DNA of 64,000 nt from positions 4,898,001-4,962,000 of the forward strand of contig NZ_AP023239.1 of NCBI RefSeq assembly GCF_013393385.1, given 5' to 3'. A program made the position numbers and the translations under genes. Below are positions 34,944-43,037 of the stretch, in pieces; the first letter of the stretch is position 1, and each line of letters begins with the position of its first letter. The stretch comes from Paenibacillus sp. URB8-2. GTDB taxonomy: Bacteria; Bacillota; Bacilli; Paenibacillales; Paenibacillaceae. The notes under the pieces were generated by a model that had not been told where the DNA came from, ran no database searches, and saw nothing but the letters and a program-made list of their open reading frames with translations.

Positions 34944-36077
34944 ATGCTTATTTCACAAATCGATGTGTTCAGATGCGACCTTACGCTCTCTCCTCCATTC
35001 ACCCATTCCTCCTCCGGAACCGTCACTCACCTGAAAGAAGTCTATCTGAGGATTACGACCGATTCGGGCGCCACCGGCTGGAGCGAAGTTCGCGGAAACT
35101 GCGAATATGTTACTGGCGATACGCCCGAACGGGTGGCAGCCGTTCTTACCCATACACTGGGCCCTGCACTCCTCGGGAAGCCCGTTATGAACAGAAATAG
35201 GATCAATGCCCAGCTCGACAGGCTGATTAACGGAAACAGCGCGGCCCGCGCCGCGGTGGACATTGCGCTGCTTGATTTAGCTGGCAAACTGTTGAACGTT
35301 TCGGCAGCCGAGCTTCTGGGGGGACGGATGCGTGATTCCATCCCGAGCGACGCCACAATCGCTTTCGGCACACCGGATGAATCCGAGGAGCAGGCAGCCC
35401 GGTATTTGCATGACGGCTTTCGGACCATTAAGCTGAGAGTCGGCCCGGACCGTGCCGGGGACTTTGAACGGGTGCGGCGGGCCAGAGCCGTTATTGACTC
35501 GCTCGGACTTGGCAGAGAAGTCCTTCTGTGTGTCGATGCCAATCAGGGATGGACGCCCAAGCAAGCGTCCCTTCGCTTAAGGGACTTGGAAGCACTCGGC
35601 GTGGAATGGGTGGAGCAGCCCGTGCCCGCTGACGACTTCTCCGGTCTGAAACAGGTCAGGCAGCAGACCCGGGCCGCCGTTGTGGCCGACGAGAGCTGCC
35701 GTACCTGCCCGGATGTCGCCCGGATTGCCGCCGAGGGCGCAGCCGATATTGTCCACTTGAAGCTTGTAAAGGCCGGGTCTATTGCAAACCTGCTGCGGAT
35801 GATGGCGGTCGCCGAATCCTTCGGCCTCCCGTATATGCTCGGGCAAATGGATGAGGGGCGGCTCGCTACCGCCGCCCTGCTGCAAATCGCGGCGGCTTCG
35901 CGCGCCAGCCACTTTGAAGTATGGGGATTTCAGCGGGTCCGTCCCGAAGATGATCCCGCCGGCGCGCTTACGGTATCGAACGGGGCTGTATCCGTTCCCG
36001 AGGGCTTCGGGCTGGGGGTCGCCGTCGATGAATCCCGCCTGACCCGGATTGTCAGTCTGTCCGCAGAGGCAATATAA
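34944..36077 (+). CDS. Enolase-superfamily protein (mandelate racemase/muconate lactonizing type)
   Basis: The 377-residue protein has the capping domain and a TIM barrel with metal ligands D198 (CVDANQGW), E224 (WVEQPVP) and D249 (VADESC). The second catalytic lysine K273 is in HLKLVKAG. The first lysine pair reads KLR (K163, R165) instead of the usual KxK, so one catalytic lysine is replaced by arginine. Racemases, epimerases and dehydratases share this fold. ATG at 34944 is chosen because GAGGTG lies eight bases upstream; a GTG at 34935 overlaps that site. It is divergent from the GntR-led operon and is probably co-regulated. Confidence 0.82.
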   Translation: MLISQIDVFRCDLTLSPPFTHSSSGTVTHLKEVYLRITTDSGATGWSEVRGNCEYVTGDTPERVAAVLTHTLGPALLGKPVMNRNRINAQLDRLINGNSAARAAVDIALLDLAGKLLNVSAAELLGGRMRDSIPSDATIAFGTPDESEEQAARYLHDGFRTIKLRVGPDRAGDFERVRRARAVIDSLGLGREVLLCVDANQGWTPKQASLRLRDLEALGVEWVEQPVPADDFSGLKQVRQQTRAAVVADESCRTCPDVARIAAEGAADIVHLKLVKAGSIANLLRMMAVAESFGLPYMLGQMDEGRLATAALLQIAAASRASHFEVWGFQRVRPEDDPAGALTVSNGAVSVPEGFGLGVAVDESRLTRIVSLSAEAI

Positions 36078-36113
36078 AGGCATCTTGAATTGCGAATATA
36101 ATAATATAGAAGC

Positions 36114-36156
36114 AAAACAGCAAGCCTTCGATCACCGGAAGCTTGCTGTTTGCTTT
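36114..36156 (+). terminator. Terminator after the enolase-family gene
   Basis: AAACAGCAAGC pairs with GCTTGCTGTTT around a 13-nt middle, then GCTTTT. A copy with 35 of 39 identical bases follows the telA-type gene at 39972. Confidence 0.75.
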
Positions 36157-36279
36157 TACCTAGAATTGAAAATTATGCATCTATCTGAGTTAACGGGCGT
36201 ATTCAATGATATACCTTTAACCGAAATCACATCCCTAAATATTGGAAGTAAGTTATCATATATAAAGGAGGTGCGTCTT

Positions 36280-37023
36280 TTGAACAGCTCAAGATTGATG
36301 AAGCTGCTGGGGCTTATTACCGGAGTTGTAATTCTGAATATTCTAATTTTGTCGCCGGGGTTATTGGGGGTGGAAATCGGAGGCGAAAGTGCTCTGGAGA
36401 CAGCTTCGGGCGTAACCTTACTGGTTATTAGTCTGCTTGTGCTGCTGTACGGGAGCTATGTTTTACTTTTTAAACCTCCGGCCACGACGCCTGTGAAAGA
36501 CATTAAAACGCATGAGGATTATATTGCCGCGCTTAACCATTACAGAAATTCAAAGGTGTTAAAGAAGGATATGGCTCACGCCCTGGATCAGTTGGATCGA
36601 CTGGAGAAGAAGAAAACCACCTTGTCAGATATCCTTGGCCAAAGATTTGATCAGGCGGAGCTAAGCTACAAGAAGTTCCTTTCGGTCATTGATGAGGTCG
36701 GGCAGCTTTTTTACCTGAATATCAAGGGAATCCTGAATAAGCTTAGCGTATTCGATGCTTCAGAGCTCTCCGCTTTCACCAGTGAGCAGAAGCTCGCGCA
36801 GTTTTCTAATAAACTGGTTCAGGAAAAAACAGCTCTGCACAAGGAGTACATAACCTCCGTAACGGGATACCTTAGCGCAAATGAAGAAATTCTGCTGAAG
36901 CTAGACAAATTGCTGCTGGAGATCTCTCAATTAGACAGCACAGATTATCAAAATATTGAGAATATGCCGTGCATGCAGGAAATGGATGCATTGATCAAAC
37001 AGACAAAGTTCTATAAGCAATGA
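36280..37023 (+). CDS. XpaC-like membrane/coiled-coil protein
   Basis: The 247-residue protein has two N-terminal membrane helices (GLITGVVILNILILSPGLLG and TLLVISLLVLLYGSYVLLF), then a long helical, coiled-coil cytoplasmic part (HALDQLDRLEKKKTTLSDIL). The start is a TTG after AAAGGAGGTGCGTCTT; upstream in-frame ATGs have no ribosome site. In Bacillus a XpaC protein is encoded next to a TelA-family protein (YaaN), and here a TelA-family gene lies two genes downstream, which is the main ground for the XpaC label. The biochemical role is unknown. Confidence 0.6.
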   Translation: MNSSRLMKLLGLITGVVILNILILSPGLLGVEIGGESALETASGVTLLVISLLVLLYGSYVLLFKPPATTPVKDIKTHEDYIAALNHYRNSKVLKKDMAHALDQLDRLEKKKTTLSDILGQRFDQAELSYKKFLSVIDEVGQLFYLNIKGILNKLSVFDASELSAFTSEQKLAQFSNKLVQEKTALHKEYITSVTGYLSANEEILLKLDKLLLEISQLDSTDYQNIENMPCMQEMDALIKQTKFYKQ

Positions 37024-37036
37024 AAGGGAGATGAGC

Positions 37037-38725
37037 ATGGCTAAAAAAGGTAAAGCGTTTGTGGTGTTAGGAGTTATTGCAGCGGCCGTTTTTGTTCTTG
37101 TATATTTCGGGATCAGCTTAACCTCCAATTTAGGCAAAAGCCAGACACAGGTAACCTCGGAAGGGGCGGCCAAGCAGCTGGATAAACTGTACAAAAGCAT
37201 TTCTGTAACCGCCGCGGCACCTTTAAAGGGTCAGATCGACCTTGATCCTGCATCTGTCGGCGACTCCTTGCCCGATATTTCCAAGTTCCCTATATCCGTA
37301 GCCAATACAACGGACAGCTTCGTAGAGATTTTCTCTTCTACTGAGAAGTCAGGAACCGGCGTTGATGGGTGGTTGAACGAAGTAGCGACAGATTTTAATA
37401 AATCCAACATTGTCGTAAATGGGAAGCCCATTTCTGTCAAAATCCGCAATATTGCTTCGGGAACAGCCGCAGATTACATAAAGTCGGGCAAATATGTTCC
37501 GGATGCCTTCACTCCTTCCAATGAGCTGTGGGGCGAAATGGTCAAAGCGCAAGGCATCCAAACCCAGCTTATCTCGAAGCGTCTTGCCGGCAATGTCGCC
37601 GGTATTGTAACAACCAAGAAAAAATATGATGAGCTGGTGAATAAGTACGGTGCTTTAAACATCAAGACGGTTACAGACGCTATTGCAAATAACGAGCTGG
37701 CTATGGGATACACCGATCCGTTCGCCAGTTCCACGGGCCTCAATTTTCTGGTGACCGCCCTTCAGACTTTTGACAGCTCGGATTTGCTTGGGGAAAAGGC
37801 GGTTCAAGGGTTTGAGCGCTTCCAGGCCAACGTCCCTTTTACTGCGTCCACAACTTTACAAATGCGTGATGCGGCTAAGTCCGGGATGCTCGACGCTTTT
37901 GTTCTGGAGTACCAAACCTATGTAAATGCACCGGATCTGAAGAGCGGCTACGTGTTCACTCCTTTTGGTGTAAGGCATGACAGTCCGCTGTACGCTTTGG
38001 GCAATTTGCCTCAAGATAAACTGGATATGATTAAGAAGTTTGCGGAGTTCGCGAAGCAGGATAAGTATCAGAAATTAGCTGCGGACAAAGGATTCAATGG
38101 TCTTCAAGATTACCGCTCCGAGCTTAACGCGGTTGACGGTACCCTCCTCTCCTCCGCACAAAAGCTATGGAAGGAAAAGAAGAATGGGAATAAACCGATC
38201 GCAGCGGTATTTGTAGCCGATGTATCCGGAAGTATGGATGGCGAGCCTCTCAACCGGTTAAAAGAGTCGTTATTAAAAGGTCAAAAGTACCTCGGTAGGG
38301 ACAACAGCATTGGTTTGGTTTCTTACTCCAGTGAAGTTTCGGTCAACCTGCCCATTGGGAAGTACGACGCGAATCAGCAGTCTATGTTTGTCGGAGCGGT
38401 TAACAGCCTGCAAGCCGGCGGCGGCACAGCTACTTTTGACGGTATTGTGGTGGCCATGAAAATGCTTCAGGATGAGTTGAAGGTTAACCCTGATGTTAAA
38501 CCTGTGATCTTTGTCTTAAGCGACGGGGAAACGAATGAAGGGCATTCGCTCGATGAGGTCAGAGGGTTAATTGAAACCTTCAAGATTCCGGTATACACGA
38601 TTGGCTATAATGCGAACATCCAGGCGCTGCAAAGCATTTCAAGTATTAATGAGGCGGCCAGCATCAACGCGGATACAGATGATGTAGTGTATAAGATCGG
38701 TAATTTGCTCAACGTTCAAATGTAA
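37037..38725 (+). CDS. Membrane-anchored vWA-domain protein with solute-binding-like region
   Basis: The 562-residue protein has one N-terminal membrane helix (FVVLGVIAAAVFVLVYFGI). An extracytoplasmic region of about 330 residues follows that resembles type 2 periplasmic binding folds (WGEMVKAQGIQTQLISKR, TDPFASSTGLNFLVTALQ). The C-terminal von Willebrand A domain has an intact MIDAS: DVSGSM (D395, S397, S399), GGGTATFDG and LSDGETNEG. ATG at 37037 is preferred over one six bases upstream because AAAGGGAG is better spaced. It is the middle gene of the XpaC-like/vWA/TelA module and probably a metal-dependent protein-binding hub at the membrane. Confidence 0.8.
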   Translation: MAKKGKAFVVLGVIAAAVFVLVYFGISLTSNLGKSQTQVTSEGAAKQLDKLYKSISVTAAAPLKGQIDLDPASVGDSLPDISKFPISVANTTDSFVEIFSSTEKSGTGVDGWLNEVATDFNKSNIVVNGKPISVKIRNIASGTAADYIKSGKYVPDAFTPSNELWGEMVKAQGIQTQLISKRLAGNVAGIVTTKKKYDELVNKYGALNIKTVTDAIANNELAMGYTDPFASSTGLNFLVTALQTFDSSDLLGEKAVQGFERFQANVPFTASTTLQMRDAAKSGMLDAFVLEYQTYVNAPDLKSGYVFTPFGVRHDSPLYALGNLPQDKLDMIKKFAEFAKQDKYQKLAADKGFNGLQDYRSELNAVDGTLLSSAQKLWKEKKNGNKPIAAVFVADVSGSMDGEPLNRLKESLLKGQKYLGRDNSIGLVSYSSEVSVNLPIGKYDANQQSMFVGAVNSLQAGGGTATFDGIVVAMKMLQDELKVNPDVKPVIFVLSDGETNEGHSLDEVRGLIETFKIPVYTIGYNANIQALQSISSINEAASINADTDDVVYKIGNLLNVQM

Positions 38726-38749
38726 CTCTTATTCTTAGGAGGGGTTGCC

Positions 38750-39892
38750 ATGTCATTTACAATGGAAGTCGTCAATCCAGAAAAGATCAAGTCGGCTATT
38801 GAAGAGCAGGTTAGGCCTGTGCCGGAGGAAGTCGCCCAGCTAAAGGAGCTGGCGGCAAGCAATGTCTCCACGATTCTCGAGCTGGATATCGATTCATTGG
38901 AGAAGCGGAAAGAGATCCTGCAATCCATAGATAGTTTTGGTATAAATACGATGCGGTCATCGTCGGAGAAAAGTTCTCTTTTGCAGGTGTCAGTGGGGAA
39001 CCTGTCCAGAACAGGCGATGAAGGCGGCCAAGTCGCCAAAGGTTTAACCGAGCTGCAGCTCCAGTTGAAGGATTTGGACCCGAGTGTGGTGGATTTTGCC
39101 AAGAGCGGTCTTCTGGGAAAATTCTTTAACCCGCTGCGCAGTTACTTTGCCAAGTATCAGAAGGCGGATGCGGTCATTTCGGACATTATCACTTCTTTGG
39201 ATAAGGGCAAGTCTGTACTAAAAAATGATAATACGACTTTGGAGTTTGAACAGCAGGCGCTGCGGGAGCTTACCAAAAAGCTGCAAAAGGAAATCCAGCT
39301 TGGCGTATTGATGGATGAAGAAATTGAGTCTCAGATTGAAGCGGCAAAATCACGCAATGAGTCGGAGGATAAAATCCGGTTCATTACCGAAGAGGTGCTG
39401 TTTCCGCTGCGTCAGCGTGTAATGGACCTGCAGCAAATGCAGGTAGTTAATCAACAGGGCATCATGGCAATCGAAGTTGTAATCCGAAATAACAAAGAGC
39501 TGATCCGCGGGGTGGACAGAGCCCGAAATGTAACAATTTCAGCCCTGAAAATCTCGGTTACCGTGGCCAGTGCGCTTTACAATCAACGGATCGTCTTGAA
39601 AAAGATTGAGCTTCTAAACCAAACCACCAACAGTCTGATAAGCGGCACCTCCAAAATGCTGAAAGATCAGGGCGCAGCGATCCATAAGCAGTCTCTGGAA
39701 ACGAGTATTTCTTCGATAGACACTTTAAAACAGGCTTTCACCGACGTGCTGTCGGCTCTGGATTCCATCAGCACTTACAAGCAGGAGGCCCTCCCTAAAA
39801 TGCGTGAAAGCATTAATCAGTTCAGAGAGCTGGCGGATACCGGAGAACAGCAGATACAGCGTCTGGAGAAAGGCCACAAGTTGGGCTTGTAG
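38750..39892 (+). CDS. TelA-family (toxic anion resistance) protein, YaaN-like
   Basis: This 380-residue, almost wholly helical cytoplasmic protein belongs to the TelA/KlaA family. Typical segments are LGKFFNPLRSYFAKYQKADA and RQRVMDLQQMQVVNQQGI, with LKQAFTDVLSALDSI near the C-terminus. AGGAGGGGTTGCC precedes the ATG. Family members are tied to tellurite or cell-envelope stress in some bacteria, but the molecular function is unsettled. It closes the three-gene module. Confidence 0.88.
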   Translation: MSFTMEVVNPEKIKSAIEEQVRPVPEEVAQLKELAASNVSTILELDIDSLEKRKEILQSIDSFGINTMRSSSEKSSLLQVSVGNLSRTGDEGGQVAKGLTELQLQLKDLDPSVVDFAKSGLLGKFFNPLRSYFAKYQKADAVISDIITSLDKGKSVLKNDNTTLEFEQQALRELTKKLQKEIQLGVLMDEEIESQIEAAKSRNESEDKIRFITEEVLFPLRQRVMDLQQMQVVNQQGIMAIEVVIRNNKELIRGVDRARNVTISALKISVTVASALYNQRIVLKKIELLNQTTNSLISGTSKMLKDQGAAIHKQSLETSISSIDTLKQAFTDVLSALDSISTYKQEALPKMRESINQFRELADTGEQQIQRLEKGHKLGL

Positions 39893-39904
39893 CAGACGTC
39901 CAAG

Positions 39905-39953
39905 TTGAGTACACCGAGACCGCCCGTCTAACGGGCGGTCTCGGTGTACTCAA
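39905..39953. other. Perfect 23-bp inverted repeat (very stable hairpin)
   Basis: Two perfectly complementary 23-base arms (beginning TTGAGTACACCGAGACC) flank the loop CTA, followed by the short palindrome GGGCTTAAGCCC. It begins 13 bp after the telA-type stop. There is no T-tract, so it may stabilise the 3' end of the mRNA rather than terminate. Confidence 0.7.
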
Positions 39954-39971
39954 CGGGCTTAAGCCCTGAAT

Positions 39972-40015
39972 AAAACAGCAAGCCTCCGTATACCGGAAGC
40001 TTGCTGTTTGTATTT
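39972..40015. terminator. Bidirectional terminator between telA-type gene and VOC gene
   Basis: AAACAGCAAGC and GCTTGCTGTTT form the stem, with TTTGTATTTT on the plus side and TTTTATT on the minus side. It is nearly identical to the terminator at 36114. Confidence 0.75.
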
Positions 40016-40072
40016 TAGTCGCTGGCTGCTTGCCAAATCGTCCATTACAGAGCAAATACAGCGGTTACATTT

Positions 40073-40549
40073 TTATCTCAAACTTTCACGCATCGCACCC
40101 AGCACCAGGGTGTATCCATCAGGGTCTTTAATATATGCGTTCTTGAATTCCCAATTGCCGTGTGTGCCCAAAAAAGGCTCGATGGCAATATTGCCGCCAT
40201 TTAGGCGCACCTCTTCAACCAAAAGCTCCAGCTCATTCCAATTTACATGGATAAAAGTGTCCCATCCATAATCGGGGCCTTCCCATTCGGTCGGATAATC
40301 CGGACGCTTTTGGGAGGGGGCGTTCGGCCGAACATCCTCAGGGGAAGCCGCCTGCTGCAAAATAACGATCATTCCGCCGCGCTCGGCATGCCCCCATTCA
40401 TCAACCTTACACCCGAGAATATCACGGTAATATTCCTGTGACTTTGCTAGATCCGAAACTAAACGAACTTGAAATGTAAGTCCAAAACCCTCTTTCCGCC
40501 GGGCACTCTCGCTTCGCATTGGATTTGCCTCTGCCGTTTGTTCGTTCAA
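40073..40549 (-). CDS. VOC (glyoxalase/bleomycin-resistance fold) protein
   Basis: This 158-residue protein has the vicinal oxygen chelate fold: FQVRLVSDLAKSQEYYRDIL at the start of the first module, and ending with GTHGNWEFKNAYIKDPDGYT. It starts at a TTG after AAAGGAGAAAAAGATC. Substrate is unknown; the family includes dioxygenases, glutathione transferases and lyases. It is monocistronic. Confidence 0.8.
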   Translation of the reverse strand: MNEQTAEANPMRSESARRKEGFGLTFQVRLVSDLAKSQEYYRDILGCKVDEWGHAERGGMIVILQQAASPEDVRPNAPSQKRPDYPTEWEGPDYGWDTFIHVNWNELELLVEEVRLNGGNIAIEPFLGTHGNWEFKNAYIKDPDGYTLVLGAMRESLR

Positions 40550-40597
40550 GATCTTTTTCTCCTTTCAAATGACGCTAAGATTGAGAATCCATTCTCA

Positions 40598-40690
40598 TTA
40601 TAGCCGGAATAACAGCTTCATGACAGGAATCTTTTTCAGCAGCAGTACAATCCATAGGGAAAGAATCAGCACGGCGGCTCCATAGATCTT
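40598..40690 (-). pseudogene. C-terminal remnant of an acyltransferase-3-family gene
   Basis: The minus strand encodes YGAAVLILSLWIVLLLKK then IPVMKLLFRL and a stop, nearly the same as the C-terminus of the intact acyltransferase at 51398 (YGVAVLFLSLLIVVLLKK, VPVVKLLFRL, stop). Nucleotide identity over the stretch is also high by eye. Only about 30 residues remain and the ABC permease gene follows immediately, so this is the scar of a deletion or duplication. Confidence 0.75.
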
Positions 40691-40715
40691 TAAAATGAAC
40701 AGGCAAGAATCCTGT

Positions 40716-41441
40716 TTAATCCACCCTTTTAATAAATATTTTGACCATAACATACAGAAGCGCCAAATGAAGTATAAGCCCAACGCCAAAATCCGCAATA
40801 GCAGTATAAGGTCTGCCTTCTTCTATAGCAAAAAACGCTTCAGCCGGCCAATACGTAGGAATCCATGCTCCCAGAAGCTGCCATGCACCTGGTACGAAAT
40901 AAGCTGCCGCAGGCCCTGCTATAAGTAATCCGCCTATCTTGGCTAAAGCCAAGCCTTCCACCTTATTGGCCGCAAAAGCAGCAAGGAACAAGGCGAAGCA
41001 AGACGCTTCAATGGCTAGTAACAGGAGTATGAAGATCATTCCCAAATGAATTTCAGATAGTCCCGAGAAGATCAGATAGGAGGATGAAAGTAAGATACAG
41101 AGCACAGATGGTAAAATTAACCTGTACAGCATGTAGCCTCTGCGCATCAGCGGCGTAACTGCATAATAGGAAATGACATTTTCGTCTCGCTCATCAAGCA
41201 TTAGCAGCCCGGTCATCATGCCGGTCAGCATTGGAATGGTCGACGCTAAGAAAATAGCGGTAAAGCTGCTGTACTTATATATATCAAGCGAATACCTGCT
41301 CATTAGCCAAACTGCGACAATCGGGAATAAATATCGCGAAACAACAAGAAGAGCCATGGGAGCAAAGAATCCTGCCATTAGTACGGGGTCCAGACCGGCA
41401 TGGCGAATATCATGGATAAGAAGTGACCGGTATTTATTCAT
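40716..41441 (-). CDS. ABC-2 type exporter permease (second subunit)
   Basis: The 241-residue protein has about six membrane helices (PMALLVVSRYLFPIVAVWLM, MIFILLLLAIEASCFALFLA). DERDENVISYYAVTPL is typical of the permeases of fluoroquinolone-export-like ABC systems. It overlaps the previous permease gene by four bases. It makes a heterodimeric channel with the protein encoded at 41438. Exported substrate is unknown. Confidence 0.78.
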   Translation of the reverse strand: MNKYRSLLIHDIRHAGLDPVLMAGFFAPMALLVVSRYLFPIVAVWLMSRYSLDIYKYSSFTAIFLASTIPMLTGMMTGLLMLDERDENVISYYAVTPLMRRGYMLYRLILPSVLCILLSSSYLIFSGLSEIHLGMIFILLLLAIEASCFALFLAAFAANKVEGLALAKIGGLLIAGPAAAYFVPGAWQLLGAWIPTYWPAEAFFAIEEGRPYTAIADFGVGLILHLALLYVMVKIFIKRVD

Positions 41442-42151
41442 TCCCCCGCCCCTCCCCTACCCACGCTCATCAGAACATGGTGTTCACAGGACCGCTTTGC
41501 CCATATAAAGATTACAACATTCCAACTTAGCAGTATCCATATGGAATACAAATAATCGATGATCGATATAGCTGAAAATGCCCCATTCAGTAATCTTAGC
41601 GTCCCTTCGGTCGGCAGCGCCAGAAAGAGCTTGGAGTTCCATATTTTCAAATAACCAAGCAGCGGAAGCACAAACGGCAGCGCATAAGCCTGAGAAAGCA
41701 GAAGGAAGCTGTTAATGGTTTGACAGCGAGCCACTACTCCAATTGACAGAAGCGTCATAAAGGACGATGTCAAGACGATTCCAGCAGAGAATGCCAACGG
41801 AGATTCCGGAATTCCGCTTGCTGCCACGTGTATACCCCAAGCTGCCAACAAAGACAACACGGATAATGAACCTGCTTTTGAGAGCAAATATTCCCTGACA
41901 CGAATGGGTGTGACAAATAAAGGATCATGGATACCCTGATCCTTCTCCAGCAGCACAATCCCTCCTGCCAGAATAAGACCGAGTGCACCAGGGTCGCTAA
42001 ACGTTAACAATACGATTACATTCTCCCTGTATCCATCAGGAATAAAGTGCAGCAGCACCAAATAGAACGCACAGACAACGATATAGACCCAGTAGAAGCC
42101 ATGGCGCCATTGAAAGCGGATATCAAAGGCAAATGCAGCCCTGAATCTCAT
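41438..42151 (-). CDS. ABC-2 type exporter permease (first subunit)
   Basis: The 237-residue membrane protein has segments such as FYWVYIVVCAFYLVLLHFIP and GALGLILAGGIVLLEKDQGI. Its DQGIHDPLFVTPIRVREYL corresponds to the conserved cytoplasmic loop of this permease type. It overlaps the ATPase gene and the second permease gene by four bases each, so translation is coupled. Confidence 0.78.
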   Translation of the reverse strand: MRFRAAFAFDIRFQWRHGFYWVYIVVCAFYLVLLHFIPDGYRENVIVLLTFSDPGALGLILAGGIVLLEKDQGIHDPLFVTPIRVREYLLSKAGSLSVLSLLAAWGIHVAASGIPESPLAFSAGIVLTSSFMTLLSIGVVARCQTINSFLLLSQAYALPFVLPLLGYLKIWNSKLFLALPTEGTLRLLNGAFSAISIIDYLYSIWILLSWNVVIFIWAKRSCEHHVLMSVGRGGAGE

Positions 42152-43002
42152 GTCAGCTTCCTCCCGGTAACCTCAATGAATATTTGTTCCAGCGAAGCTT
42201 CCATTGAATGAATCGTTTCTATGGGATACTCCCGGATAAGCCGCAAAAATTGCTCATTCTCTCCTATACTGTCCAGAGGATATTCCACATGACTTATCCC
42301 GTTCAGATGGCGATACTCTATCCGCACACGCTTGTTTCCTTTTAGAAGCTTAAGTTCACGAGGAGAATCAATCAGCTTGATCTGACCGTCTACAATAAAA
42401 GCGACCCGGTCGCAGAGTTCCTCCGCGGCTTGCATGTTATGCGTGGTTATGATTACCGTTTTCCCATTTGCTTTCTTTTCCAGGATCAGATCCTTCATCC
42501 GCTTCGCATTGACGGGATCAAGCCCGGAAGTCGGTTCGTCCAAAAAGAGGATACTGGGGTCATTCAGGAGTGCTCTGCAGAAATTCAACCTCATCTTCAT
42601 CCCCTTCGACAGCTGGGAAACCTTCATGTTGGTGGCATCCGCCAGATCGACCTGCTCCAAAAGACACATCGGTTCCTCTGTTCGTCCAGCATAGAGTGAC
42701 CGAAAAAGCTTCAGGTTTTCCATTGCCGTAAATTTCGAATAGAAATTCGGAAATTCGAAGGCTACTCCAATTTGCTCGAAATATTCCGGCCCGGTATTCC
42801 TTATTTCTGTGCCCATAACCCTAACACTGCCCAGATAATTTTTTAAGACTCCAATTAATATCTTTTGCGTTGTGCTTTTGCCCGCCCCTGATGGACCCAG
42901 AAATCCAAATACTTCCCCTTGCGGTATCGTGAAGTCAAGTCCGCAAAGTGCAGGCTCCTGCTGGCCGGGATAGGTATAATAAAGGTCCTCTACCTGAATC
43001 AT
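42148..43002 (-). CDS. ABC exporter ATP-binding protein
   Basis: The 284-residue ATPase has Walker A GPSGAGKSTT near residue 37, the signature LSKGMKMR (a K variant of LSGGQ) near 133, and Walker B ILFLDEPTSGLDP. The C-terminal extension is typical of drug and peptide exporters of the CcmA/DrrA class. GGGGGAG precedes the start. It is the first gene of the three-gene exporter operon. Confidence 0.9.
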   Translation of the reverse strand: MIQVEDLYYTYPGQQEPALCGLDFTIPQGEVFGFLGPSGAGKSTTQKILIGVLKNYLGSVRVMGTEIRNTGPEYFEQIGVAFEFPNFYSKFTAMENLKLFRSLYAGRTEEPMCLLEQVDLADATNMKVSQLSKGMKMRLNFCRALLNDPSILFLDEPTSGLDPVNAKRMKDLILEKKANGKTVIITTHNMQAAEELCDRVAFIVDGQIKLIDSPRELKLLKGNKRVRIEYRHLNGISHVEYPLDSIGENEQFLRLIREYPIETIHSMEASLEQIFIEVTGRKLT

Positions 43003-43037
43003 GACATCTCCCCCATATCATTTGGGATGAAAATCCT

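Noticed and set aside
34748..35026. Minus-strand frame across the enolase-family gene start
   Set aside because: It overlaps the operator region and the start of a clear gene, has no ribosome site and no recognisable sequence.
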